From positions 1 to 44,808 of the forward strand of contig SXOO01000221.1 in assembly GCA_005776725.1 (NCBI GenBank): a stretch of DNA of 44,808 bases, read 5' to 3'. The DNA is from Pseudomonadota bacterium (lineage in GTDB: Bacteria; Myxococcota_A; UBA9042; GCA-2863065). A model generated the notes under the pieces. The model did no database searches and was not told the DNA's origin. It worked only from the letters and a program-made list of their open reading frames with translations. A program made the position numbers and the translations under genes. Position 1 is the first letter of the stretch, and each line of letters starts with the position of its first letter. Positions 21,562 to 28,930 of the stretch are shown in pieces.

Positions 21562-22326
21562 ATGGACATCGCAACCATCATCGGCCTGATCGCGACCAAC
21601 GGCCTGATCGTCTACTCGATCCTCATCGGTGGTTCGCTCGGGGCGTTCATCGATATGCCCTCGGTCTACATCGTGATCGGCGGCACGCTCGGTGCCATGC
21701 TCACGAATTACCCGATGGGCACGATGCTCGGCGCGGCGAAGGTGGCGATGAAGTCCCTCATCTACCCGCTCGAGGCGCCGACGCTGATCATCAAGCGGAT
21801 CGTGGATTACGCCAACCAGGCGCGCCGCGACGGCGTGTTGGCGCTCGAGGCCGGGTTGCAGAAGGAGCCCGATCTCTTCCTCCGCCGCGGGCTCCAGCTG
21901 GTCGTGGACGGGCAGGACGTGGACACCATCGTCGCCATCCTCGAGAGCGACATCGACCAGATGAAGAAGCGTCACGAGGGGGGCCGCGAGTTGTTCATGG
22001 TCGCGGCCACGCTCGCCCCGGCCATGGGCCTCATCGGCACGCTCATCGGTCTGGTGCTGATGCTCGGTAACATGAGTGACCCGTCCTCCATCGGTCCGTC
22101 GATGGCCGTCGCGCTCCTCACCACGTTCTACGGCGCCATGATCGCCAACGTCTTCTGCATGCCCATCGCCGGCAAGCTGGCGACCCGCTCGGGTGACGAG
22201 CAGCTCATTCGCAACCTCGAGGTGGAGGGGATCCGACAGATCGCCTCGGGTGCCAATCCGCGCCTCGTGGAGCAGCAGCTCTTCGCCTTCGTGGCGCCCA
22301 AGGAGCGGAAGAGCCAGTTCAGCTGA
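21562..22326 (+). CDS. motA: flagellar stator protein MotA
   Basis: Inner-membrane stator subunit, 254 residues, the usual length for the four-helix MotA of this group. It starts MDIATIIGLI, with helix 1 at about 5-25 and GGTLGAML in helix 2. A cytoplasmic loop of about 110 residues follows, with QARRDGVLALE and the charged RxxR/E region expected to touch FliG. Helices 3 and 4 follow, with the conserved VAATLAPAMGLIGTLIGLVLML and the TTFYGAMIANV proline-free helix. It is the first gene of the operon and probably works with one or both MotB-like proteins downstream as a proton- or sodium-driven stator. An in-frame TTG or CTG further upstream is not needed, as GGAGG precedes this ATG. Confidence 0.95.
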   Translation: MDIATIIGLIATNGLIVYSILIGGSLGAFIDMPSVYIVIGGTLGAMLTNYPMGTMLGAAKVAMKSLIYPLEAPTLIIKRIVDYANQARRDGVLALEAGLQKEPDLFLRRGLQLVVDGQDVDTIVAILESDIDQMKKRHEGGRELFMVAATLAPAMGLIGTLIGLVLMLGNMSDPSSIGPSMAVALLTTFYGAMIANVFCMPIAGKLATRSGDEQLIRNLEVEGIRQIASGANPRLVEQQLFAFVAPKERKSQFS

Positions 22327-22403
22327 GCCTCGGGCGCCGTGTCCGGTCCTCTGTCCGCGTTCGACGCGCCGCTCTTTGGGAGGGTGGCGCAGTGAGGTGA
22401 CTC

Positions 22404-23192
22404 TTGGCGCAAGCTGCGGCCATCAAGCAGGAGCCTGAATCGCAGTCCGCTCCCGTGTCCGCGAAAGCGGCCGCTGGAGCGCAGACCCAGAGGAAGGTCA
22501 AGCCGGAGGAGATCACCATCAACTTCGTGGACGCGTTCGCGGTGATGTTCGCGGCGCTCTCCACCATCCTCCTGGCCTTCTTCATCATGCTGAACACGAT
22601 GTCCAAGACCGACTCCTCGAAGCAGCAGAAGGCGCTCGGTTCTCTCCTCGGCTCCTTCGGCGCATTGCCCGAGGGCGCGGGCTTCGACGCCAAGGGCGTG
22701 TACTCGCCCACCGCCGAGGTCATCTCCATGGGTAGCGAGCAGAAGCTCTTCGCCACCTTCGAGGCGTTCGTGGCGGTCGACTCCGAGCTGCCGGAGGACG
22801 TGGTGGCGGTGTTCGTGGACGAGGAGGGCCGCCGGCGGATCCGGTTCTCTGGCGGCGTGCTCTTCGACACTGGCTCGGTCCGGGTCAACCCGCGCCTCAT
22901 GCCCCTCATGGACCGGCTCGCGGTGATGCTGGCGGAGCTGGACCGTCCGTTCGAGGTGGAAGGCCACACGGACGAGGCGCGAGGCCGGGTCTCCAACTGG
23001 GCGCTCTCGGCATCCCGCGCCCGCATCATCCTGCGTTATCTCCAAGCGGCGGCCCCAGCCGGAGCCGAGCTGCGCGGGACGGCCGCGGGCTTCGCTGACA
23101 CCCGCCCCGTCGCCTCGCCGAAGGGCGAGCGTGGCGTCGAGCAGAGGGCCTCGCGCGCCGAGCGTCGGCGCGTCGAGATCGTGGTCAACTGA
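22404..23192 (+). CDS. motB: MotB-like stator protein 1, intact peptidoglycan-binding motif
   Basis: 262 residues starting with TTG; an upstream in-frame GTG is followed by a stop, so TTG is the only workable start, with gaggtg before it. After a 38-residue Ala/Gln-rich N-tail comes one membrane helix with Asp43 (NFVDAFAVMFAALSTILLAFF), the likely ion-carrying residue, though the spacing within the helix is longer than in typical MotB. The OmpA-like domain at about 145-262 keeps the peptidoglycan-binding signature: GHTDEARG (187-194) and NWALSASRA (198-206). The stop overlaps the next gene's ATG by one base. Confidence 0.9.
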   Translation: MAQAAAIKQEPESQSAPVSAKAAAGAQTQRKVKPEEITINFVDAFAVMFAALSTILLAFFIMLNTMSKTDSSKQQKALGSLLGSFGALPEGAGFDAKGVYSPTAEVISMGSEQKLFATFEAFVAVDSELPEDVVAVFVDEEGRRRIRFSGGVLFDTGSVRVNPRLMPLMDRLAVMLAELDRPFEVEGHTDEARGRVSNWALSASRARIILRYLQAAAPAGAELRGTAAGFADTRPVASPKGERGVEQRASRAERRRVEIVVN

Positions 23193-24025
23193 TGGCCAGG
23201 AAGCCCGAGCCCATCATCAAGCGCGTCAACGTGGCGACTTGGATGACCAGTTTCTCGGACCTACTGTCCTTGCTGCTCTGCTTCTTCGTGATGCTCCTCA
23301 CGATGCGAGCCATGGACAACAAGAAGTTCGAGGTCGCCATTACCGGCTTCGGCGGGGCGTTCGGCGTGCTCGGGCTCTCGGCCGAGACCGGCATGAACAC
23401 CAATCTCGTCGTCCCCATCGGCCCCCCGGTGCCCGACAGGCTCACTACGGACTACGACAAAGCCATCGCCGAGCGCTTCGTGGTGCGCGGCGTGCAGAAG
23501 CGGCCTCGCGGCGCGGTGACCCCGCCGGAGCCGGCGGCCTACCGCAGCGCCTTCGAGACGGAGCGGGACATGGACCGTCTCACCACACGCATCGATGCGG
23601 CGTTCCTCTTCGACGAGGGCACGGCGGAGCTCGAGCAGCCGTCGCGCCTGCTGCTCGAGGATATCGCCATGAGCATGCGAAGCGAGCCCGGCCGCATCCG
23701 CGTCGAGGCCTTCGTTGTACCGCACGGCGTCGAGGGCGACGCGACGGCCACGGCACTGGCGGTGGCGCGAGCCGCGGCAGCCGCCGAAGTGATCACTCGG
23801 CCCGAGCTGCTCTCGCCCTCGCGGGTGGTGATCATGGGGACGCCCACCGCTACGCCGGACGCGCGCTCGACGGCCATTCAGGCAGAGTCGCTCGTGCTCA
23901 CGGTGGAGTTCCATCGCGCCTCCACGCTCCCAGACCCGATCACCCCGCCCGCTCGCACTCCTGGGGCGTTCGATCCGCTGCAGCGCGTCCCTGCGGAGAC
24001 GCGGCCCAAAGACAAGGAGGACTGA
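23192..24025 (+). CDS. MotB-like stator protein 2, degenerate peptidoglycan-binding motif
   Basis: 277 residues from an ATG overlapping the previous stop by one base. The N-terminal helix is textbook MotB: WMTSFSDLLSLLLCFFVMLL with Asp23 at the expected ion-binding position. The C-terminal half has the outline of an OmpA-like domain (AAFLFDEGTAELEQPSRLLLEDIA). However, the GHTD element reads EAFVVPHG and the following LSxxRA element reads LAVARA, so the aspartate that contacts diaminopimelate is missing. A Pro-rich tail ends the protein. It may form a heterodimer with MotB 1, leaving peptidoglycan binding to that partner, or bind something else. Confidence 0.87.
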   Translation: MARKPEPIIKRVNVATWMTSFSDLLSLLLCFFVMLLTMRAMDNKKFEVAITGFGGAFGVLGLSAETGMNTNLVVPIGPPVPDRLTTDYDKAIAERFVVRGVQKRPRGAVTPPEPAAYRSAFETERDMDRLTTRIDAAFLFDEGTAELEQPSRLLLEDIAMSMRSEPGRIRVEAFVVPHGVEGDATATALAVARAAAAAEVITRPELLSPSRVVIMGTPTATPDARSTAIQAESLVLTVEFHRASTLPDPITPPARTPGAFDPLQRVPAETRPKDKED

Positions 24026-24027
24026 CC

Positions 24028-24501
24028 ATGGCCGATGACACCGAGAATAAGCCCGCCAAGAAGGGGAAGCTGCCAATCATCATCGCCGGCGCGGTGTTGG
24101 TTGCGGGCGGCGCCGCGTTCGCCATGACGCGCGGTGGTGCTGCGGCGGCTCCAGCGGCAGGGGCCGGGGCGGCAGGGCCGAAGTCCGACCCGACCACGCT
24201 CGGGCAAATCGTGGCGCTGGACTCGTTCATCGTGAACCTCAACGAGGAGCGCTCCACCCGCTACCTGAAGGTGACCTTCTCCGTAGAGCTGGCCGAGGCC
24301 GACGAGGCGGCGGTCACGGAGCGGAAGGACATCATTCGGGACGCGGTGATCACGTACCTGTCCGGGCTCACCATCGAGCACGTGAGAGGCTCCGAGACCA
24401 AGGCGGCCATCCGTGACGAGCTGCTGCAGCGCATCAATGGCGCTCTGTCGGTGGAGGGCGGCGTCAGGAACGTCGTCTTCACCGAGTTCGTGGTGCAGTG
24501 A
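24028..24501 (+). CDS. fliL: flagellar basal body protein FliL
   Basis: 157 residues from an ATG with AAGGAGG at 24014-24020, the strongest ribosome binding site in the operon. A Lys-rich cytoplasmic start (MADDTENKPAKKGK) leads to one membrane helix (about 14-34), a Gly/Ala linker and the periplasmic FliL domain, with LDSFIVNLNEERSTRYLKVTFSVEL and the final VFTEFVVQ typical of the family. FliL rings surround the stator near the MotB plug region, which fits its place directly after the two motB genes. The stop overlaps fliM by 4 nt (GTGA). Confidence 0.93.
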   Translation: MADDTENKPAKKGKLPIIIAGAVLVAGGAAFAMTRGGAAAAPAAGAGAAGPKSDPTTLGQIVALDSFIVNLNEERSTRYLKVTFSVELAEADEAAVTERKDIIRDAVITYLSGLTIEHVRGSETKAAIRDELLQRINGALSVEGGVRNVVFTEFVVQ

Positions 24502-25544
24502 GCGGCGACATGAAGGGCGACGACCAGAGCCTCTCGGCGGCCGAGCTCGACGCGCTGGTGGAGACCATCCACGCGACGGGCGAGGGGCGCGTGGTCGACG
24601 TGGCGCCGGACGGCCGCCGCCGCGAAGTCGTGCGATTCGACCTCGTGAACTCCCGCGCGGGGGCTGACGGTCGACTGCCCACGCTCGACATCGTGCACGA
24701 GCGCTTCGCTGGGCATCTCGCGGAGGCGCTCGGGCGGCTCACGGGCGGGCAAGCGTCGGTCCGCCCCGACAGCGCAGTCATGCTGAAGTTCGCCGAGAGC
24801 CAGGCGTCGCTGCCCTCGCCGTTCGCGATCATGGTGCTCGAGCTCACCGGGCTGCGCGGGGCCGGCCTCATGGCGATGGACCCCGCACTTCTGTTCTATC
24901 TCCTGGACGTTCGGCTCGGCGGATCCCCCAAGGGGCTCACGGACCCGACGGCCATCCTGGCGCAGCGCGGCCTCACCTCGGTGGAGAAGCGCATTTTCTC
25001 GGGTTTCGTCCGGACCTTCGCCGACGAGCTGTCCAAGGCCTGGGAGGGCGTGGCCACGTTCGGTGCAAGCCCGATCCGCGCGGAGATCGAGCCGAAACAC
25101 GCGGCCGTCTTCGAGGCATCCGAGCTCGTCGTCCAGGCGGTGTTCCAGGTGGAGGTGGCGGGCGTCGCCGGCGCCCTCCGCCTGGTGATTCCGTACTCCG
25201 CGATCAAGCCGATCGAGAAGAAGCTGGCCTCGGGTCTCCTGGACTCGGGGATGGACACCCCCGATGCCTGGATGCCCCTTGTGGCCCACTGCCTGAAGGG
25301 CGTCAGCGTGCAGTGCACGGCAGAGTTCGGGCGCACTACGATCACCCTCGGCGAGCTCTCGGGCCTGACCGTTGGAAGCGTGATTCGGCTCGATCGCGAC
25401 CCCGACTGCGAGCTGACCGTCAATGTCGAAGGGACGCCCAAGTTCGCGGGCGCCCTCTCCACGAGCCATGGGAACTTCGCGGTGACGCTTCAGCGTCGCC
25501 TCGGCCCCGAAGACACCGAGATCCGGAAGGAGTCCCGTCCATGA
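24498..25544 (+). CDS. fliM: flagellar motor switch protein FliM
   Basis: 348 residues from a GTG overlapping the fliL stop (GTGA); an ATG 12 bp later is possible. The N-terminal CheY-binding peptide is present as LSAAELDALVETI (12-24). The middle domain spans about 55-240 and the C-terminal SpoA-like domain about 260-335 (LGELSGLTVGSVIRLDRDPDCELTVNVEG). The interface loop that usually reads GGxG or GGxGR in FliM is GGSPKG (141-146), with Pro in place of the second glycine. FliM forms the middle of the C-ring with FliG and FliN. The stop overlaps fliN by ATGA. Confidence 0.93.
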   Translation: MSGDMKGDDQSLSAAELDALVETIHATGEGRVVDVAPDGRRREVVRFDLVNSRAGADGRLPTLDIVHERFAGHLAEALGRLTGGQASVRPDSAVMLKFAESQASLPSPFAIMVLELTGLRGAGLMAMDPALLFYLLDVRLGGSPKGLTDPTAILAQRGLTSVEKRIFSGFVRTFADELSKAWEGVATFGASPIRAEIEPKHAAVFEASELVVQAVFQVEVAGVAGALRLVIPYSAIKPIEKKLASGLLDSGMDTPDAWMPLVAHCLKGVSVQCTAEFGRTTITLGELSGLTVGSVIRLDRDPDCELTVNVEGTPKFAGALSTSHGNFAVTLQRRLGPEDTEIRKESRP

Positions 25545-25810
25545 TCGAGACCTCACCATTGGGCTTTCTGCGCGATGTGCGCCTCAACGTCAGTGTCGAG
25601 CTGGGGCGCCGCCGCTTCCGGATCGCCGACATCCTGAGCCTCACGCAGGGCTCGATCCTCGAGCTCGACAAGCTCGCTGGCGAGCCCCTGGACATCTGGG
25701 TCAACGACCACCTCTTCGCTCGCGGGGAGGCCGTGGTGGTCAGCGAGAAGTTCGGCGTTCGTATCACTGAGATCGTCGCCCCGGCGCAGCGCGTCGGCGG
25801 CTTGGCATAG
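25541..25810 (+). CDS. fliN: flagellar motor switch protein FliN
   Basis: 89 residues, a short FliN consisting almost only of the SpoA domain: LRDVRLNVSVELGRRRFRIADIL, then LTQGSILELDKLAGEPLDIWVND and RGEAVVVSEKFGVRITEIV. Every conserved element of the family is present. It starts with an ATG overlapping the fliM stop (ATGA), with a GGAAGGAG-like stretch upstream inside fliM. FliN forms the base of the C-ring and is also related to type III secretion C-ring proteins. The flagellar neighbours make the flagellar role clear. Confidence 0.95.
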   Translation: MIETSPLGFLRDVRLNVSVELGRRRFRIADILSLTQGSILELDKLAGEPLDIWVNDHLFARGEAVVVSEKFGVRITEIVAPAQRVGGLA

Positions 25811-25822
25811 GGGAGGTGTGAG

Positions 25823-26686
25823 ATGAGACGATTCACCGGATCGATTCTGGGATTCATGGCGCTGAGCGGCGCCGCTCTCGCGGACACGGACCCGGCCCGA
25901 CAGCGCTTGCTGGCGGCGCTCGACGGGCTCGCTGAGGCCTCCGGCAGCGCTGTGGAGAAGACGGCCCCCGCGCCGGTCCAGGCCCCGATCGCGGCCGCGA
26001 ACGTGCCCGAAGCGGAGGCCGCGCTTACCGCGCTTCCTCAGGCGGCCCTCGCCGAGGCAACGGTGGCTGAGGCGACGCTCGCCCCCGCGACGACCGGGGA
26101 GGCCGTGGCGCCGCCCCCGACGCGCCGAAAGACCCCTCTCGGCGCGCTCAACGACCGTGAGGTCGAGACCAACGGCCAGTCGGGCTGGATGGCGGTGGGC
26201 GTGGCGTTGCTGGCCCTGACCGGAGTGGCGTTCGCTCTGAAGCGCACGGCGCGCAAGACGGTGGCGGCCAAGGGTCTCGCTATCGAGACCCTGGCGAGCG
26301 CGCGCGTTTCCGGGAAGCACGCGGTGAGCGTGGTCCGGGTGGGCGGGCGAGTGCTCGTCGTGGGGCAGAGCGAGCAGGGGCTCACGCTCCTCACCGAGCT
26401 CTCCGACGATGAGCTGCCGTCTAACCAGAAGCCGGCGCGCTCCGAAGCCGCTCCGGCCGTGGACACCGGGGCGGGCTCGTTCGTCGAGCGTGTGAACCGG
26501 ATGCGCGCGGGTTGGAAGGACACGAAGGGCGAGCGCGGCGAGAAGGGCGCGGGCTTCCCAACGGACCCGTTCCACGCCGCGCTGATGAAGGACGCGCCCG
26601 TAGACGAGCTGACTCGTATCGATGAGCGGGCCCAGATCCGCGAGCGGCTCGAGGCGCTCCGGCGCCGGTCCCTCTCCGTCGCGTGA
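25823..26686 (+). CDS. fliO: flagellar biosynthesis protein FliO
   Basis: 287 residues, longer than the usual 100-150 for FliO. A signal peptide (1-20, ending ALA before DTD) is followed by an Ala/Glu/Pro-rich periplasmic stretch to about 115 and one membrane helix (WMAVGVALLALTGVAFAL, about 122-139). A FliO-type cytoplasmic domain follows, with LASARVSGKHAVSVVRVGGRVLVVG and then LLTEL. The remaining 90 residues are charged and variable. FliO helps assemble FliP in the export gate. fliP, fliQ and fliR, which usually come next, are absent: the following gene is unrelated. Ribosome binding site: gggaggtg 5-12 nt before the ATG. Confidence 0.85.
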   Translation: MRRFTGSILGFMALSGAALADTDPARQRLLAALDGLAEASGSAVEKTAPAPVQAPIAAANVPEAEAALTALPQAALAEATVAEATLAPATTGEAVAPPPTRRKTPLGALNDREVETNGQSGWMAVGVALLALTGVAFALKRTARKTVAAKGLAIETLASARVSGKHAVSVVRVGGRVLVVGQSEQGLTLLTELSDDELPSNQKPARSEAAPAVDTGAGSFVERVNRMRAGWKDTKGERGEKGAGFPTDPFHAALMKDAPVDELTRIDERAQIRERLEALRRRSLSVA

Positions 26687-26690
26687 CGAA

Positions 26691-26714
26691 CGCGCCCTCG
26701 GCCAAAGGGGCGCG
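26691..26714 (+). terminator. possible terminator hairpin after fliO
   Basis: A 7-bp stem CGCGCCC / GGGCGCG (26691-26697 with 26708-26714) with a 10-nt loop lies 4 bp after the fliO stop. No T-run follows directly, only a pyrimidine-rich stretch about 25 nt on, so a Rho-independent role is uncertain. Confidence 0.3.
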
Positions 26715-26771
26715 CCTCGCGCGGCGTCTCGACTGAGGTCTTTCTTCCTCGCGGCCGCTGTTCACGTCGGC

Positions 26772-26777
26772 TAGAGT
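26772..26777 (+). promoter_or_regulatory. candidate -10 box (TAGAGT), leaderless type
   Basis: TAGAGT ends 9 nt before the ATG at 26787, with no Shine-Dalgarno sequence between. It is the same hexamer and nearly the same spacing as before cstA. Confidence 0.4.
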
Positions 26778-26786
26778 GCGCACCGC

Positions 26787-27851
26787 ATGCACAAGCACGT
26801 CCTCCTACTGGTCTCCGCCGTCCTCGCTTGCGAGGGGGGCACTGACGTCGACACGCTGGCGCCAGGTGCCGAGCGCCTCCCCATCGAGGCCGAAGATCTC
26901 GTCGACGAGTCCGGCAAGGCCGACGGGTCCATCTTTGACCATGCGCTGATCATGTCGGACGCGCTCTTCGAAGACACCGCCTACCTCACCGCGGCGCAGG
27001 TCCAGGCCTTCTTCGAGCGCACCCCCTACGACGGCCGCCGGTGCTTCCTGGCCGACACGGTGGAGGCAGGCCTTCCCGTCAGCCAGCACCTCGTCAACAT
27101 CGCCAGCGAGTTCCGGATCAACCCGCTGGTGCTTCTGGTGAAGCTCCAGGTCGAGTCGAGCATCATCGCGGCCGCCAAGGCGCCCTCGAGTCGCCTGATC
27201 CAGGTGGCGATGGGGTGCGGCTGTCTCGACGGCGACCCCACGTGCGCTGCCGGCGAGAAGGGCCTCGTGCCCCAGCTGCGGTGCGCGGCTCGGGTGTTCC
27301 GTTGGTACCTCGACGACCTCGCCGCCAAGGGGCAGACGATCTCCGGTTGGAAGGTGGGCAGCGCGAAGAAGACCAGCGAGGGGATCTCGCTCCGCCCCGG
27401 TAACCGTGCCACGGCGGCGCTCTACACCTACACCCCGTGGGTCCTCGAGGGCACGGGCGGCAACTGGTTGTTCTGGAACGTCCTGCAGAAGTTCGTCCGC
27501 CAGTTCAGCGCGCTGTCGCCGAACAAGGGCTGGATCGGCGGCACGTGCTCCGCGGACGCGTCCTGTGCCTACCTCGAGCCCATCTGCCTCGCGGGCGCAG
27601 GTCCGGCCCCGTTCTGCACCAAGGCGTGCGACCGGTACTGCCCCGACTCCACCGATCCCGGCACCTCCGGCACCTTCTGTGCGGATCTCGGCGCCGCCAT
27701 GACCGGGATCCCCGGTGGTTTCTGCTTGTCCCGTTGCGACAGCGCCCTCCACCCGGCCACGGGCGGTTGCGCGGTCGGCTTCACTTGCGAGCGCGCCGAG
27801 CGGTTCGGCGAGCCCGGCGTCTTCAAGGACGTCTGCTGGCCGGGACAGTGA
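26787..27851 (+). CDS. lipoprotein with lytic-transglycosylase-like domain and Cys-rich tail
   Basis: 354 residues. A short signal (MHKHVLLLVSAVLAC) places a likely lipidated Cys at 15. From about 50 the sequence runs SDALFEDTAYLTAAQVQAFFERTPYDG and then INPLVLLVKLQVESSII. This pattern recalls lysozyme-fold transglycosylase-like domains, in which the glutamate of the ESS/EQS stretch (Glu123 here) is catalytic. Later cysteines (190s) sit in MGCGCLDGDPTC. The last 90 residues form a Cys-rich module with about ten cysteines (GGTCSADASC, CTKACDRYCPDS, CLSRCDS), as found on secreted myxobacterial proteins. It could remodel peptidoglycan near the flagellar operon, but its promoter looks separate. 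The domain call is moderate. Confidence 0.6.
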   Translation: MHKHVLLLVSAVLACEGGTDVDTLAPGAERLPIEAEDLVDESGKADGSIFDHALIMSDALFEDTAYLTAAQVQAFFERTPYDGRRCFLADTVEAGLPVSQHLVNIASEFRINPLVLLVKLQVESSIIAAAKAPSSRLIQVAMGCGCLDGDPTCAAGEKGLVPQLRCAARVFRWYLDDLAAKGQTISGWKVGSAKKTSEGISLRPGNRATAALYTYTPWVLEGTGGNWLFWNVLQKFVRQFSALSPNKGWIGGTCSADASCAYLEPICLAGAGPAPFCTKACDRYCPDSTDPGTSGTFCADLGAAMTGIPGGFCLSRCDSALHPATGGCAVGFTCERAERFGEPGVFKDVCWPGQ

Positions 27852-27976
27852 GCCTCGGGCCCTCGCGGCAGGCCCACTCTGGTGCCGCCGCGCACAGGGC
27901 TCGAGCGAGAGCCCGCCATCACCTCACAGCGACCGACCGGTTAGCCGGGGAGTTTCAGTCGGGCGTCGGCTAGCCG

Positions 27977-28927
27977 GTGCTGACTGCCGTGCCGTTGCTC
28001 GGCGAGGGGCTGGCCCTTGCCTGCGCCTTCGTTTGGTCCGTCGCCGTCATCCTGTTCAAGAAGTCGCTGGATGCGGCGCCGGAGGCCTCCTTCGCGTCGA
28101 TCAACCTCTTCAAGAACACCGTAGGCATCGCGCTCCTCGGGCTCACGCTGCTGGTGCTGGGGCGCTCGATCGACTGGAGCCGAAGCGCCCTGGACTGGGC
28201 GGCGCTGGCCGTGAGCGCTTGGCTCGGTCTGGCGCTGGCGGACTCGCTGCTCTTCGCCTCCCTCGATCGCATCGGTCCGGGTCTCCTCGGGGTGGCCGAG
28301 CTCGTCGCGGCGCCGATGCAGATCACGCTGGCGGCGCTCTTTCTCGGAGAGTCCGTGGGGCCGTCGCTCTTCGCGGGCGCTGGCGCGGTCCTGCTGGGCC
28401 TGTTCGTCGCGTCCCACGACCCGGGAGCGCTGAGCGCGTCTGCGATTACGCGTTACGGTCCCGACCAGAGTCGCACGCGGCGGCAGGGGATCTGGCTCGC
28501 CGTGGCGGCGATGGGGGTGATGAGCATCGGCGTGCTCCTCGCGAAGCGCCCCCTCGAGCAGGGCGACCTCGTCGAGGTGACGTTCGTGCGGCTGGTGCTG
28601 GGCAACCTCGGCCTCTACGTGTGGCTCCGCGCACGAGCTCGAACACCCGAACAGCGCCGGGCGATTTTCCTACCGTTCCACCACCCGAAGCTGCGCCGTG
28701 TGCTGTTCCCGGCGGCCGCCGTTGGGACCTACTTCTCCATGCTGCTGTGGCTCGGTGGCTTCAAGTACGGCGACATGGCTGTGGTGTCCGTGTTGAACCA
28801 GATGTCGACGGTGTTCACCATCGGGCTCGCCTGGGCGATCCTGGGCGAGCGGCTCACGCGCCGGCGAGCCGTGGGCAGCGCGATCGCTCTCGCGGGCGCG
28901 GTGCTCATCGTCTGGGTTCGAGGCTGA
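27977..28927 (+). CDS. DMT/EamA-family membrane transporter
   Basis: 316 residues with ten hydrophobic segments in two repeats, the EamA layout. Repeat ends are recognisable: LLGVAELVAAPMQITLAALFLGESVG closes the first half, and VSVLNQMSTVFTIGLAWAILGERLTRRRAVG the second. The central loop (about 150-165) and a basic cytoplasmic stretch near 215-235 separate the halves. The start is a GTG with only a weak ribosome binding site; another in-frame GTG lies 12 bp downstream. The substrate is unknown: family members export amino acids, nucleotides or other metabolites. The gene ends 3 bp from the convergent membrane-protein gene. Confidence 0.88.
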   Translation: MLTAVPLLGEGLALACAFVWSVAVILFKKSLDAAPEASFASINLFKNTVGIALLGLTLLVLGRSIDWSRSALDWAALAVSAWLGLALADSLLFASLDRIGPGLLGVAELVAAPMQITLAALFLGESVGPSLFAGAGAVLLGLFVASHDPGALSASAITRYGPDQSRTRRQGIWLAVAAMGVMSIGVLLAKRPLEQGDLVEVTFVRLVLGNLGLYVWLRARARTPEQRRAIFLPFHHPKLRRVLFPAAAVGTYFSMLLWLGGFKYGDMAVVSVLNQMSTVFTIGLAWAILGERLTRRRAVGSAIALAGAVLIVWVRG

Positions 28928-28930
28928 CGC

